NCBI GenBank assembly: GCA_965242735.1
Contig: OZ251497.1
Coordinates: forward strand, 372,001-436,000
Direction: 5' to 3'
DNA length: 64,000 bases
Source: G958295645 sp965242735
Lineage (GTDB): Bacteria > Gemmatimonadota > Gemmatimonadetes > Longimicrobiales > Gaopeijiaceae
A program made the translations under genes and the position numbers. Below, one piece after another: positions 1-9,666 of the stretch. Numbering within the stretch: the stretch's first letter is position 1; each line of letters opens with the position of its first letter. The notes below the pieces were generated by a model. The model was given only the letters and a program-made list of their open reading frames with translations, did no database searches and was not told the origin of the DNA.

Positions 1-1
1 C

Positions 2-379
2 GAAGTAGAGGTCAATGGACAGACGTTCCGCAAAGACGCCGTGAGCGAGGCGCGTGGCGGCACGTGGCTGCCCGTCGACACGAGACAGAACACAACGCCG
101 AGCCCCCCCGGCTGGACGCGAGGTGCGAGGGTTGGATCGTCTGGAACTCAGCACGTGTTCGTGCGGCTCGTGGAGAATTCGCGCGTTGTGGCCGACGGCT
201 CGATATCTTGGAAGCTGGTGCCGAACGTGTTCTGGGACCTTGAGATCACCCGCGACCCGCCGGACGTCCGTCCACTCGGGTCGTGCGGGGTCGGCTACTG
301 GACGATTCCCGTCGGAGACGCCGAGAACGCCGAGCCGGACGACGTCATCCATCTATGCTTGTCGGGGTGGTTTCGTTGA
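2..379 (+). CDS. C-terminal fragment of an unrecognised protein, cut by the window edge
   Basis: An open frame runs from the first bases to TGA at 377-379, giving 125 residues with no start inside the window, so the 5' end lies outside. The product is mixed polar/hydrophobic, with several Trp and two Cys near the end (around GSCGVGYW and HLCLSGWFR). I do not recognise a family. It ends 6 bases before the convergent stop of the quinoprotein gene, a normal tail-to-tail junction. Third-position GC is lower than in the following genes. An ATG-less GTG at 41 could serve as an internal start, but the frame upstream reads as ordinary protein. Confidence 0.5.
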   Translation, partial: EVEVNGQTFRKDAVSEARGGTWLPVDTRQNTTPSPPGWTRGARVGSSGTQHVFVRLVENSRVVADGSISWKLVPNVFWDLEITRDPPDVRPLGSCGVGYWTIPVGDAENAEPDDVIHLCLSGWFR

Positions 380-385
380 TCTCCG

Positions 386-1603
386 CTACCGGGTCGGCTC
401 CAGCCGGACGATCGGCGTCTGGTCGCCCCGGCGGCTGTCGATCGCCACGTAGATGAATCCGTCCGGTCCCTGGCGGACGTCGCGGACCCGGCCCAGGCCT
501 TGGAGGATGGTCTCTGAGGCGACGACGCGGCCGTCTTCCACGGTCAGGCGGTCGATGCGCTGGCCGGCGAGGCCGCCCGCGAACAGGTCGCCGCGCCACT
601 CGGGGAACTGATCGCCCGTGTAGAACATCAGGCCGGATGTGCCGATGGACGGCACCCACACGTGGACGGGCTGCTCCATGCCGTCGGCGTGGGTGGAGGC
701 GTGGATGGCGGCGCCGCTGCGGTAGTGGACGCCGTAGCCGATGACGGGCCAGCCGTAGTTGGCGCCGGGCGCGGCAACGTTGACTTCGTCGCCGCCTTGC
801 GGGCCGTGCTCGGTGATCCAGACGGCGCCCGTCTCGGGATGGAGGGCGAGGCCCTGGGGGTTGCGGTGGCCGTAGCTCCAGATGTCGGGGCGGGCGTCGT
901 CGCGTCCCACGAACGGGTTGTCGGTCGGCACCCGGCCGTCGTCGTGCAGGCGGACGACGACGCCGTGGTGGTTGGACGGGTCTTGGGCCGGGTGGGCGGC
1001 CAAGTCGCCCCTTGGCGAGACCTGGCGGTCGCCCACGGTGAGGAAGAGGTGGCCGTGCTCGTCGAAGGCCAGCTTGCAGCCGTAGTGGCCGGCGCCGCGC
1101 GAGACGGCCTCGAAGAGCTCGTCCGTCAGCGTGAAGCGGTCGTTCTCGAACGTGCCGCGCACGACGGCGGTGGTGGCGCCCTCCTCGGCGCCCAGCGGCT
1201 TGGAAAAGCTGAGGTAGAGGAGGCGGTTGGAGGCGAAGTCGGGATGGGGCAGCGCTTCCATGAGGCCGCCCTGTCCCCGCGCGAGCACCTCGGGAACGCC
1301 GGGCACGGGGTCCGGCAGGAGCTGGCCGTCGCGAACGATTCGCAGGCGGCCGTCGCGCTCGGTCACCAGCATGTCGCCGCCGGGAAGGAAGGCGATCGAC
1401 CAGGGATGAACGAAGCCGTCGGCCACGGTCGTGACGCGATAGTCGTGGCGCACCGTCTGCACGATGTCGCCGGGCTCGACCTGGGCGCAGGCGGGGGCCG
1501 CGCAGACGACGATGGCCCAGGCGGCCAGGACGCTGCGCGGGAAGCACGCGGCTCGGCGGCGGCTCGAATCGAAACAAGTTCGCAAATCCAGCGGAAAACG
1601 CAT
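386..1603 (-). CDS. Secreted PQQ-dependent sugar dehydrogenase (glucose/sorbosone dehydrogenase family)
   Basis: 405-residue protein of the soluble GDH-B/YliI-like six-bladed propeller family, which oxidises aldose sugars in the periplasm using PQQ. The start at 1603 gives an Arg-rich signal sequence followed by a hydrophobic stretch ending ACAQ. Family landmarks are visible: VADGFVHPWSIAFLPGG near residue 57, the GHRNPQG motif, ITEHGPQGGDE with the catalytic-region His and PQQ-contacting residues, and NYGWPVIGYG. Length is typical. It is divergent from the DUF5107 gene across about 260 bases that would hold both promoters. A second, unrelated-fold PQQ enzyme lies at 52.9 kb. No PQQ synthesis genes are present, so the cofactor must come from elsewhere. 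The substrate cannot be told from sequence. Confidence 0.93.
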   Translation of the reverse strand: MRFPLDLRTCFDSSRRRAACFPRSVLAAWAIVVCAAPACAQVEPGDIVQTVRHDYRVTTVADGFVHPWSIAFLPGGDMLVTERDGRLRIVRDGQLLPDPVPGVPEVLARGQGGLMEALPHPDFASNRLLYLSFSKPLGAEEGATTAVVRGTFENDRFTLTDELFEAVSRGAGHYGCKLAFDEHGHLFLTVGDRQVSPRGDLAAHPAQDPSNHHGVVVRLHDDGRVPTDNPFVGRDDARPDIWSYGHRNPQGLALHPETGAVWITEHGPQGGDEVNVAAPGANYGWPVIGYGVHYRSGAAIHASTHADGMEQPVHVWVPSIGTSGLMFYTGDQFPEWRGDLFAGGLAGQRIDRLTVEDGRVVASETILQGLGRVRDVRQGPDGFIYVAIDSRRGDQTPIVRLEPTR

Positions 1604-1864
1604 TCGCGTAGCGGCTCCTTGCGTGTTCGCCCCAAGGCCGGGGGCGTTGGAAGATCGCCGGGCATCGCCCGAATCAGGCGCCACAAAGTAGGGGGAGCGG
1701 GCGGCTTTCGTCCAGCCGGGCCGCGTGGCCGAGGCGCCCGGAAACGGGGTCCCCGTCGCCGAGGCTGGGCGGCCCTCCCGCTGGCCGCGACCGCCGCGGT
1801 CGCCGCGAGTGCGACGGCCCGCTCGTCTTGCGGAACCCTCCGCCGTTCGGCTAGGCTCGCTGGC

Positions 1865-4800
1865 ATGGGACCGGCCGCTGGCGAATGCATCCGGGCGCAT
1901 GTGGCGCCCCGGACCGGGCGCGCAAGATCGCCCCGCGTCCGCGCCGCGCGCCTTCTCTTCTCGACGCTCCTTCTCGCAACGCTCGCGCCTCGTTTCGCGG
2001 TCCTCGGGCAGACCTCCGCGCGCGCCTTGGACGGCCGCGCCACGGTCGGCGAAGAGGTCCGCCTGCTGGAGACGTACCCCTTCTTCGATCCCAATCCCGT
2101 GCCCGTGCTCGTTCGCGACGCGCGGCTGTATCCCTACCACGCGTTCGAAGGCTACTCGACCGAGTCCGAGCCTCGAGAGTGGAAGGTCGTCGTTCTGGAG
2201 AACGCCCTGGTTCGGGTGTTCGTGCTTCCGGAGATCGGCGGCAAGGTCTGGGGGGCGGTGGTCAAGGAGACCGGCCGCGAATTCGTCTATCGCAACGAGG
2301 TCGTCAAGTTCCGCAACATTGCGCTTCGGGGGCCGTGGACGTCGGGAGGCATCGAGTTCAACTTCGGGGTCATCGGACACGCGCCGTCGACCGCGACGCC
2401 GGTGGACTATGCGCTTCGCGAGAACGAGGACGGCAGCGCGAGCGTCTTCGTCGGGGCCGCCGACCTGCCGTCGCGCACGCGCTGGCACGTCGAGGTTCGC
2501 CTGCCGCCGGACCAAGCCGCCTTCGAGACGCGGGCGTTCTGGCACAATCCGACGTCCTTGGAGCAGCCCTACTACAACTGGATGACGGCGGCCGCGTTCG
2601 CGCGCGACGACTTGGAGCTGTTCGTGCCGGGCACGTCCTACCTGGAGCACTCCGGCCGCCGGCAGCCCTGGCCGGTCGTCGCCGGCCGCCGCCTTTCGCT
2701 CTACCGCGACAACGACTTCGGCGGCCACAAGTCCTACCACGTCGTCGGCGAGCTGAACGACTTCTTCGGCGGGTACTACCACGACGAGGGATGGGGCTGG
2801 GGACACTGGGCGCGCCACGAGGACATGCCGGGGCGGAAGATGTGGCTGTGGGCGCTGTCGCGAGAGGGCGGCGTGTGGGAGGACCTGCTGACCGACTCGG
2901 ACGGGCAGTACGTGGAGTTCCAGGCGGGGCGGCTGCTGGTGCAGTACTCGCCGGGAGAACACGTCAATCCGATTTCGCAGGCCGGATTCGATCCCGTCTC
3001 GGCGAGTTCCTGGGCCGAGACTTGGTTTCCGGTGCAGGGGCTGGGCGGACTGTCGGCCGCCTCGCGGCTCGCCGCGATGCACGTGAGCACGGAGATAGCC
3101 GAGGGGGCGGAGGAATCGGAGGAAGGGGAAGCCGAGGAAGCTGGGGAATCGGCAACTGCGGGGGCGGCAGCGGGCGAGACGATCCGCGTCAGCGTCGCGC
3201 TTCATGCGTTCGGAGATGCCACCGACACGCTGGAAGTGTGGTCGGACGGGCGAAGGATCTCCGCCACGGAAGTGCGGCTGGAGGCCTTGCACCCCTTCGA
3301 AGCGGACTTCATGGCGTCCGCCGGCAAGCCGTTCCAAGTGCGGTTGCCTGCCTTGGACCTCCGCTACGACTCGGATCCCGCGAGCCGCGCTCTGTCGCGT
3401 CCCTTCGAGACGAGTCCGGCCGCTTGGGACGGCATGTCCGAGGCTGCACGGCGCGTGTTCGAGGGCCGGCAGCTGGCCAGGGGACGGCAATACGGCGGCG
3501 CCCGGAGAGCCTTCGCCCGCGCGCTGGACGCCGAGCCGTGGAACCGCGACGCGCTGCTGGGGATGGCCGAGCTCGCCCTCCGGTCGGCCCGCCACGAAGA
3601 GGGCGCCGGCCACGTCTCCAAGGCGCTCCAGCTGGACGCCTACGATCCGAAGGCGAACTTCCTGGCCGGGGCGCTGCACTGGGCGGGGGGACGGACGGCG
3701 GACGCTCGCGACGCGTTCGGCTGGGCGGCGCGCTCGGTCGCGTACCGGGCGGCCTCGTACGTGCGCCTGGCTCGCATCATGGTCGCCGAGCGCCGTTGGG
3801 ACGAGGCGAAGCGCTATGCCGAGCGGGCCTTGGAATTCGATGCCCGCGGCGTGTCGGCGCTGGAGGTGACGGCCGTGGTTGGCCGAGCGACCGGCGACAC
3901 CGCGGCGGCCCGGCGCGCGCTCGCCGAGGTGGCCGAGATCGATCCGCTCCACCACTTCGTCGCGGCCGAGCAATACTTGGCGGCGCCGAGCCCGGCCTCG
4001 GAGCGCAGACTGATGGACGGGCTTCGCGGCGAGTACCCGGCCCAGGCGTTGCTGGAACTGGCCGTCGGCCATGCGGACCTGGGGCGGCCCGGCGACGCGA
4101 CGCGCTTGCTGGAGCTGGCCGCCCGGCACGGCGCCAACCCGGTGATTGCCGCTTGGCGGGCCTACTTGGCCCAGGACGCCGCGCTGCTCGACGAGCCCGG
4201 CGATCCCGCCTTCGCCTTTCCGTTTCGTCCCGAGTCGCTGCCCGTGCTGCAATGGGCCGCCGAGCGGAACGAGCATTGGACTTGGCGCTACCTGCTGGCC
4301 CTGGAGCTCTGGGCGCTGGACCGGCCCGGCGAGGCGGCGCGCGTCTTCGAGTCGTTGGGAGACGAGCCGGACTACGGGCCTGCGTACGCGGCGCGCGGCC
4401 TGTTCCTGCAAGAGACGCAGGGCCGCGACCCGGCCCCGGACTTGGCCCGCGCGGTCTCCTTCGCGCCGGACAGCCGGCCGTTGCGGATCGAGCAGATTCG
4501 GCAGGCGCAGAGCCGGCGGGCCGCGCTGGAGATGTCGGCGGCCGCGCTGGAGGCGTTTCCGGGCGACTACGACCTGGAACTTCTTCGGGCGCGGGCGCTG
4601 GTTCTGGCGGGCGCCTGCGGACCGGAAGCGCTCGGCATCCTGGAGCAGGTGCAGGCGTTGCCTTCGGAGAACGCCCGGGACAACCGCAAGCTGTTCGTCG
4701 CGGCTCACCTGACGGCGGCGGCCTGCCTGGTGGGCGCGGAGGCGGACCGGACCGCAACCACGGCCGGGTGGCCCGCCGCGAGGGTCCATGTCGAAGCCGC

Positions 4801-5341
4801 GCTCGGCTGGCCGGAGAACCTCGGCCAAGGCCGCCCCTACGAGCCCGACGAGCGCGTGGCGACGTTGCTGCTGGCGGCTCCCTTCGACGACGCTCTCTCG
4901 CCGGACGAGCGAAGGCGCCTCTTGCGCGCGGTGGTGGACGCGACGCCTGCCGTGGCCGGCGCGATCCGCCGGACCCTCTCCCGCGCCGATCTTCCTGCCG
5001 CCCTGGCGCTCTACGCGCTCGGAAGGCGCGACGCCCTCGCGGACCTGGGGCAGGCCGTCGCCGCGACGCCCCCCAGCCCGGACAGCCGCGACTCGCCCGG
5101 CGGCGCTCCCGCGGCCGATCCCGCGAACGTGCCCCCCGCGCCGGACGATCCCGACCGCATGGTCAGGCAGGCGGCGGCTTGGCTTGCCGACCCCGAGCTG
5201 GATCGATGCGGACTGTCGGCCCGGCTGGTGGAGCGGTTTCCCGAGCAGTTTCAGGACGTCGACGGGCGCATTCTGCTCGTCGGCCTTCGCTTGGCGACGA
5301 GCGCCTGGGCGTTGGGCCGTCCCGCCCCGGCCCGCTGCTGA
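1865..5341 (+). CDS. Secreted DUF5107 protein with TPR repeats
   Basis: 1158 residues. The ATG at 1865 gives a basic N-terminus and a hydrophobic segment (LLFSTLLLATLAPRFAVLGQ), a likely signal peptide. Residues about 60-390 are a DUF5107 domain, with ENALVRVFVLPEIGGKVWG and the GGIEFNFG signature. This beta-sandwich is common in Bacteroidota and Gemmatimonadota proteins and resembles aldose-epimerase-like folds. An acidic Glu-rich linker (about 412-438) follows, then a helical part with TPR-like units at about 537-700 and further Ala/Leu-rich helices to the end. The role is inferred to be extracytoplasmic carbohydrate or peptide handling; the true substrate is unknown. The MFS gene starts 31 bases downstream, so the two are probably co-transcribed. 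Confidence 0.85.
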   Translation: MGPAAGECIRAHVAPRTGRARSPRVRAARLLFSTLLLATLAPRFAVLGQTSARALDGRATVGEEVRLLETYPFFDPNPVPVLVRDARLYPYHAFEGYSTESEPREWKVVVLENALVRVFVLPEIGGKVWGAVVKETGREFVYRNEVVKFRNIALRGPWTSGGIEFNFGVIGHAPSTATPVDYALRENEDGSASVFVGAADLPSRTRWHVEVRLPPDQAAFETRAFWHNPTSLEQPYYNWMTAAAFARDDLELFVPGTSYLEHSGRRQPWPVVAGRRLSLYRDNDFGGHKSYHVVGELNDFFGGYYHDEGWGWGHWARHEDMPGRKMWLWALSREGGVWEDLLTDSDGQYVEFQAGRLLVQYSPGEHVNPISQAGFDPVSASSWAETWFPVQGLGGLSAASRLAAMHVSTEIAEGAEESEEGEAEEAGESATAGAAAGETIRVSVALHAFGDATDTLEVWSDGRRISATEVRLEALHPFEADFMASAGKPFQVRLPALDLRYDSDPASRALSRPFETSPAAWDGMSEAARRVFEGRQLARGRQYGGARRAFARALDAEPWNRDALLGMAELALRSARHEEGAGHVSKALQLDAYDPKANFLAGALHWAGGRTADARDAFGWAARSVAYRAASYVRLARIMVAERRWDEAKRYAERALEFDARGVSALEVTAVVGRATGDTAAARRALAEVAEIDPLHHFVAAEQYLAAPSPASERRLMDGLRGEYPAQALLELAVGHADLGRPGDATRLLELAARHGANPVIAAWRAYLAQDAALLDEPGDPAFAFPFRPESLPVLQWAAERNEHWTWRYLLALELWALDRPGEAARVFESLGDEPDYGPAYAARGLFLQETQGRDPAPDLARAVSFAPDSRPLRIEQIRQAQSRRAALEMSAAALEAFPGDYDLELLRARALVLAGACGPEALGILEQVQALPSENARDNRKLFVAAHLTAAACLVGAEADRTATTAGWPAARVHVEAALGWPENLGQGRPYEPDERVATLLLAAPFDDALSPDERRRLLRAVVDATPAVAGAIRRTLSRADLPAALALYALGRRDALADLGQAVAATPPSPDSRDSPGGAPAADPANVPPAPDDPDRMVRQAAAWLADPELDRCGLSARLVERFPEQFQDVDGRILLVGLRLATSAWALGRPAPARC

Positions 5342-5371
5342 CGGCGTCCGCGCCGCCGCGTCGCCGTCCCC

Positions 5372-6619
5372 TTGCGTCCCAGCCAGTCCACCGCGACTGC
5401 CGAAGGCCGCCGCCCGGCGGCCATGATCTTCATCCTCGTCACGGTCTTCATCGACGTGCTGGGAATCGGGATCATCATCCCCGTGCTGCCCGAGCTGGTG
5501 AAGGACTTCGCGGGCGGCAGCACGGCGGCGGGAGCGCGGTGGTACGGGCTTCTGGCGTCCTCGTACGGCGTGGCCCAGTTCTTGTTCGCGCCGGTGCTGG
5601 GGGCGCTCTCGGACCGCTTGGGACGCCGTCCGGTCATCCTGGTCGCGCTCTTCGGGCTGGGCGTCGACTACGTGGTCATGGGGCTGGCGCCGTCCGTCGG
5701 CTGGCTCTTCGCGGGGCGCGTCCTGGCCGGCGTTCTGGGCGCGAGCGTCACGACGGCGCACGCCTACGTCGCCGACGTTTCGGCGCCTGCGGAGCGGGCC
5801 AAGAACTTCGGACTGGTCGGCGCGGCCTTCGGGCTGGGATTCGTCGTCGGGCCGGCCATGGGCGGTCTGCTGGGAGGCGTGGACGTGCGGCTGCCGTTCT
5901 TCGCGTCGGCGGCGCTGGCGCTGGTCAACTGGCTGTACGGCTTCTTCGTGCTGCCCGAGTCGCTGCCCGAGGACAAGCGCGACGAGTTCCGCTGGGCGAA
6001 GGCCAACCCGGTGGGCAGCCTGAGGGTCCTGCGCTCCTACCCGCTGGTGCGCGGGCTGGCCGTGGCGTTCGTCTTCATGGCCTTGGGCCAGCGGGGCCTG
6101 GAGACGGTCTGGGTCCTCTACACCGGCCACAAGTTCGGCTGGGACGAGATGGCCAACGGGCTCTCGCTTGCGCTTGTAGGGGTGATGGCCGCGGTGGTCC
6201 AGGGGAAGCTCGTGCAGCCGGTCGTCGGACGCCTGGGCGAGCGGCGGGCGATCCTGGGCGGGCTGGGCGTGGCGGTGGCGACGTTTCTGGGCTACGGGCT
6301 GGCGACCCAGGGCTGGATGCTCGTCGCCTTCATCGTGCTGGGCTCCATCGGCGGCGTGGCGGGGCCCGCCATCCAAGGGCTCGTGGCGGGGGCCGTGGAC
6401 CCGCTCGATCAGGGCAAGGTGCAGGGCGGCCTTCAGTCCGTCATGAGCCTCACCGGCATCTTCGCCCCGATGATCTTCGCCAGCGGCCTCTTCAGCTACT
6501 TCACGTCCGCGGACGCGCCGGTGGAGCTGCCGGGCGCGCCGTTCCTGCTGGGCGCGGTCATGTACTTGGTGGCGCTGTGCGTCCTCGCGCGCCTGTTTCG
6601 GCGATTGCCGGGCCGGTAG
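5372..6619 (+). CDS. MFS efflux transporter, TetA/TCR-like
   Basis: About 415 residues, the usual length for a 12-helix drug:H+ antiporter. Helix 1 (FILVTVFIDVLGIGIIIPVLP) matches the TCR/Tet subgroup, and loop 2-3 carries motif A (GALSDRLGRRP, residues 77-87). Helix 5 has the antiporter-type GLVGAAFGLGFVVGPAMGG. The TTG at 5372 adds 17 residues; the ATG at 5423 is an alternative that places helix 1 directly at the N-terminus. Family members export tetracyclines or other lipophilic drugs, but many TCR-like proteins in environmental bacteria have no known substrate, so a resistance role is not claimed. Confidence 0.9.
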   Translation: MRPSQSTATAEGRRPAAMIFILVTVFIDVLGIGIIIPVLPELVKDFAGGSTAAGARWYGLLASSYGVAQFLFAPVLGALSDRLGRRPVILVALFGLGVDYVVMGLAPSVGWLFAGRVLAGVLGASVTTAHAYVADVSAPAERAKNFGLVGAAFGLGFVVGPAMGGLLGGVDVRLPFFASAALALVNWLYGFFVLPESLPEDKRDEFRWAKANPVGSLRVLRSYPLVRGLAVAFVFMALGQRGLETVWVLYTGHKFGWDEMANGLSLALVGVMAAVVQGKLVQPVVGRLGERRAILGGLGVAVATFLGYGLATQGWMLVAFIVLGSIGGVAGPAIQGLVAGAVDPLDQGKVQGGLQSVMSLTGIFAPMIFASGLFSYFTSADAPVELPGAPFLLGAVMYLVALCVLARLFRRLPGR

Positions 6620-6723
6620 CGACGGGCCGCGAACGCAGCGGCCAAGCCCGGCGACGCCCATCGGGCCGAGGGAGACGGACTTGGCGAACCGCTTGCCGGC
6701 GCCCGCGCGCCGGCGCCGCAAGC

Positions 6724-7320
6724 TCAGCGCAGGCGCGGCTTTCCGGCCAGCTCCGGGAAGCGGTAGACGATCACGCCGCTGCCGGGCGCGTTGTCGATGT
6801 CGACGTAGCCCTTGTCCACCATGTCGCGCAGCTCCGTCTCCACTTCCTCGAAGTTGCGGTTCGTGGCCATGACGGCTTGGGTCACCGTCAGTTCTCCGCC
6901 GTTCTTCACGGCGGCCTGCAGCAGGGCCTGCTGGAGCGTCGGGGGCTCCGTCTTCGCCGCCGGCAGGCTGCCCCGGGCGCGCGCCAGAGCGAGCTGGCGA
7001 GGGTGCGGCGCGTGCCCGGATCGAATGTCGGCCTTGCGAACCAGCGACTTCATGGCGAAGAGGTCGTAGATCTGTCCGACGCCGAGCAGCCCGAACGTCA
7101 GGAACCACAAGATCCCGGTGCCCACCTTGCCCAGATAGAAACGGTGAATGCCCGCGGCGCCGAACAGCCAAGCGCACCAAAGGCCGTAGCTGATGCCGGT
7201 CGAGTGGCCGGACTCGTAGACGGGTTCGCTGCCTGCGGGCGAAGGGTTCGACATGTTGATGTTCACGTTCACGGGCAGGCGCCCGCTTTCGGCGCCCCCG
7301 TGTTGCGGCGGCTCGTTCAT
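6724..7320 (-). CDS. TM2-domain membrane protein with C-terminal winged-helix-like region
   Basis: 198 residues starting at the ATG at 7320. A polar N-terminus is followed by a TM2 domain (about 42-92): two hydrophobic helices with the family signature GIHRFYLGKVGTGILWFLTFG and a DLF motif after helix two. The last 75 residues (LQQALLQAAVKNGGELTVTQAV onward) have the spacing of a small winged helix with a final beta-hairpin (GVIVYRF). TM2 proteins are membrane proteins of poorly defined function. The gene is convergent with the MFS gene and divergent from the DUF4399 lipoprotein gene. Confidence 0.85.
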   Translation of the reverse strand: MNEPPQHGGAESGRLPVNVNINMSNPSPAGSEPVYESGHSTGISYGLWCAWLFGAAGIHRFYLGKVGTGILWFLTFGLLGVGQIYDLFAMKSLVRKADIRSGHAPHPRQLALARARGSLPAAKTEPPTLQQALLQAAVKNGGELTVTQAVMATNRNFEEVETELRDMVDKGYVDIDNAPGSGVIVYRFPELAGKPRLR

Positions 7321-7729
7321 CGTCGTTTCCGGTCGTTGTTGTTGGTGATGTCCAAAGCCTAACCTACGAACGGGGCTCGAAAACGTGCCAGTCGTTCCCG
7401 TGGCCGCCTGCCGGACCGCGCCGCCGCCTGCCCGCCGTGCGGCGTTCCTTCCGTCGATTCGCTCGCTTGCCGGACAACGCGGCGCGCGGACGGGCGCCCG
7501 CCGTTCGACGGCGCGGGCGGTCCCGCAAGTTCGCTCGCCTGCTGGACAAACGCGGCGGCAAGCCGCAAGCTGTCTGCTCTGGACGCGCCCGTGGCGGTCC
7601 TGCCGCGGTCGGCCCGCCCTCGGTCGGTCCCCGCTCGGACGGCCCGAAGCGCCGGTGGCCGTCCAGGCCCGCGAAAATCTACGGCGGCGCGGGCGGAATC
7701 CTTCAAACTTGCAAAGGGGAGCACGGAAC
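7321..7729. other. Divergent intergenic region with degenerate direct repeats
   Basis: 409 bases between the TM2 start and the DUF4399 start. No convincing gene. It holds two imperfect copies, about 72 bases apart (from 7458 and 7530), of a segment reading TTCGCTCGC-YTGC-YGGACAA followed by a GCGGCG-rich run. Promoters for both flanking genes must lie here, but no clear -35/-10 pair stands out. A good Shine-Dalgarno (AGGGGA) sits just before 7730. Confidence 0.45.
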
Positions 7730-8176
7730 ATGATTCGGACAACGGTCTTCGCAGGCGCGGTCTTGGGACTCGCGGCGTGCGGCCCGCCGGAAGCGGCGGA
7801 CGACCAAGCCGGCGAAGAGGCGGCCGGCGACGCGATGGAGGCGCGCGTCGTGATCACCGAGCCGGCGGACGGGGCGGTGTTCGACGAGGGCACGGTGCGC
7901 GTGACCATGGAGGTCGAGGGGCTCGTGGTCGCCCCCGCCGGCACCATGGACGCCGGCACGGGCCACCACCACCTGATCGTCAACGGCGACGTGGACTGGG
8001 CGCTGCCCATTCCCAACGATCCCGGCGTCCATTACCACATGGGCTTGGGCGAGACCGAGTTCACGCTGGAGGACCTGCCCGCCGGAGAGCACCGCATCAT
8101 CGCCGTGGTGGCCGACGGCGTGCACGTGCCCGTCGATCCGCCCGTGAGCGACACGATCACCGTCGTCGTCCGCTAG
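7730..8176 (+). CDS. DUF4399 lipoprotein
   Basis: 148 residues. The ATG at 7730 follows an AGGGGA ribosome site at good spacing. The N-terminus MIRTTVFAGAVLGLAACG is a lipoprotein signal peptide with the acylated Cys at residue 17. A short acidic linker leads to a DUF4399 domain (about 40-148): an N-terminal strand, the GTGHHHLIVNGD histidine cluster, a GVHYHMGLGETE segment and a beta-sandwich end. The His-rich loops suggest metal contact, but no function is established for the family. The parvulin lipoprotein gene follows 46 bases later. Confidence 0.88.
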   Translation: MIRTTVFAGAVLGLAACGPPEAADDQAGEEAAGDAMEARVVITEPADGAVFDEGTVRVTMEVEGLVVAPAGTMDAGTGHHHLIVNGDVDWALPIPNDPGVHYHMGLGETEFTLEDLPAGEHRIIAVVADGVHVPVDPPVSDTITVVVR

Positions 8177-8222
8177 CGGCGGCTCCGAGCGCTTGCAGGC
8201 GCAGCGCCGCACCCCCGGGCGA

Positions 8223-9554
8223 ATGCGGCGTCCGCTGTGCTCGCCGGCCCGCGCCGTCGCTCTGGCGGCTTGCGCCGTCGCCCTGGCCACGTGCGCGGAA
8301 ATCGCCGACCGGGGGCTTGTCGCGAGGGCCGGCCCGTGGCGGCTCTCGGAGGACCGGCTGGCCGAGCTGCTCGTGGCGGCCCAGCCGTTTCCGCTCGAAG
8401 CGGACGCGGCGCGCGAGCTAGCCCGGCACTGGGAAGCCGCCGCGGCGTTCGCGCTGCAATGGACGGCGGGCGACTCTCTCCTCGCCAAGGAAGCGGCCGA
8501 AGTCGCGGCTTGGCCCCAGCGCCGGGCGGCGTTGCTGCAGGCCGACCTGGAAGCGCGCCTCGGCCCCCAGGCGGCGGTGCCGGCGGACTCGGCGGCCGCG
8601 CTGTTCGACGAGGGCGGGCTGCGGCTGGTCGCGCACGTGCTGCTCCGGGCGCCGGAGGACGCTCCGGCCAACCTGCGGACGGTGCAGCGTCGTTCGGCGC
8701 AGCGCATCCTGGACGAACTGGCGGCGGGCGGCTCCTGGACGCAGGCGGTCGCCCAGAGCGACGACGAGCGGACCCGGGACCAGTCGGGCGTGCTGGGCGT
8801 GACCGCCCGGGGCGAGCTGCCGCCGTCCCTGGACCGGGCCGCCTTTCGCTTGGCGCCGGGAGAAGTTGCGCCGGTGGTGCAGTCGGCCGAGGGCTTCCAC
8901 GTCGTGTACCGGCCCCGCTTCGAGGAAGTCCCGCTTCTCTTCGCTCGCGGCGTGTCGGCGCGGCGGCTCGCGAGCTTGGCCGAGCAGGCCGACGAGGAGG
9001 CCCGCCGCGCCCAGGGCCTCGAGGCGCACTCCCGGGCGGCGGCCGTCCTGGCCCGGATCGCGAGGGCGCCCGGCAGGTGGCTGGAGTCCGGCCAGCCGTT
9101 GGCGTCGTGGCAAGGCGGCGAGCTGCGCGCGGACGTGGCGTCCCGGGTTCTCCTTTTCTTGGGGGAGGAAGAGCGATCTGGGCTGGCCTCGGCCGCCGAA
9201 GCGGATCGAATCGCGTTCGTGGAGCGCCTGGCCGTCGAAGAGATGCGCCTTGCGGCCGCGCTCGCGAACGGAGCGCAACTATCCCCCGAAGCGGCTCGCG
9301 CCCTGGAGCGAGACCACGCCGAAGAAGTCGAGTACTGGACGCTGGCCCTGCGCCTCGCCGATCCCGGCGCGCCTTCCCGAGATGCGCTGGCTCGTCACAT
9401 GGACGCCCTGGTGGCGCGCCGCGGACAAGCCCGGATGCTGCCTCCCCTGCTGGCCGCGTGGCTTACGGCCGAGACGGGCACGAGACTGCGCGAAGAAGGC
9501 GTGCTGGCCGCCGTCGCCAAGGCCAAGCGAACGCTCGGCGAGCCCTTGCGTTGA
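8223..9554 (+). CDS. Lipoprotein with parvulin-type peptidyl-prolyl isomerase domain
   Basis: 443 residues from the ATG at 8223; an upstream TTG at 8193 is possible but would spoil the signal peptide. The signal MRRPLCSPARAVALAACAVA ends in a lipobox (LATC). The central part (about 127-240) has the rotamase pattern: RLVAHVLLR, an Ala-rich helix, SGVLG, GELPPSLDRAAFRLAPGEV and SAEGFHVV. The flanks are long charged helices, as in SurA/PrsA-type chaperones. The likely role is folding of exported proteins, matching a window rich in outer-membrane proteins. The isomerase core is diverged, so catalysis is not assured. Confidence 0.82.
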   Translation: MRRPLCSPARAVALAACAVALATCAEIADRGLVARAGPWRLSEDRLAELLVAAQPFPLEADAARELARHWEAAAAFALQWTAGDSLLAKEAAEVAAWPQRRAALLQADLEARLGPQAAVPADSAAALFDEGGLRLVAHVLLRAPEDAPANLRTVQRRSAQRILDELAAGGSWTQAVAQSDDERTRDQSGVLGVTARGELPPSLDRAAFRLAPGEVAPVVQSAEGFHVVYRPRFEEVPLLFARGVSARRLASLAEQADEEARRAQGLEAHSRAAAVLARIARAPGRWLESGQPLASWQGGELRADVASRVLLFLGEEERSGLASAAEADRIAFVERLAVEEMRLAAALANGAQLSPEAARALERDHAEEVEYWTLALRLADPGAPSRDALARHMDALVARRGQARMLPPLLAAWLTAETGTRLREEGVLAAVAKAKRTLGEPLR

Positions 9555-9666
9555 CTCGGGGCCGGACGGCCGCCTTGACTCGGCCTCGGCCTCCTCTAGG
9601 TTTTTCTGTCCTCCGGAAGGCGCGAAGCGTCGAGCGCCACGGTCCGGCCTTGCACCGGTAGAGCCC

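Noticed and set aside
5372..6619. Tetracycline resistance determinant
   Set aside because: It shares the TCR/Tet family pattern but sits in ordinary chromosomal context without mobile elements or a TetR gene, so resistance is not supported.
386..7180. A 2264-codon minus-strand frame continuous with the sugar dehydrogenase
   Set aside because: Only the last 405 residues form a recognisable protein with a signal peptide at 1603. The rest is low-complexity and antisense to the DUF5107 and MFS genes.
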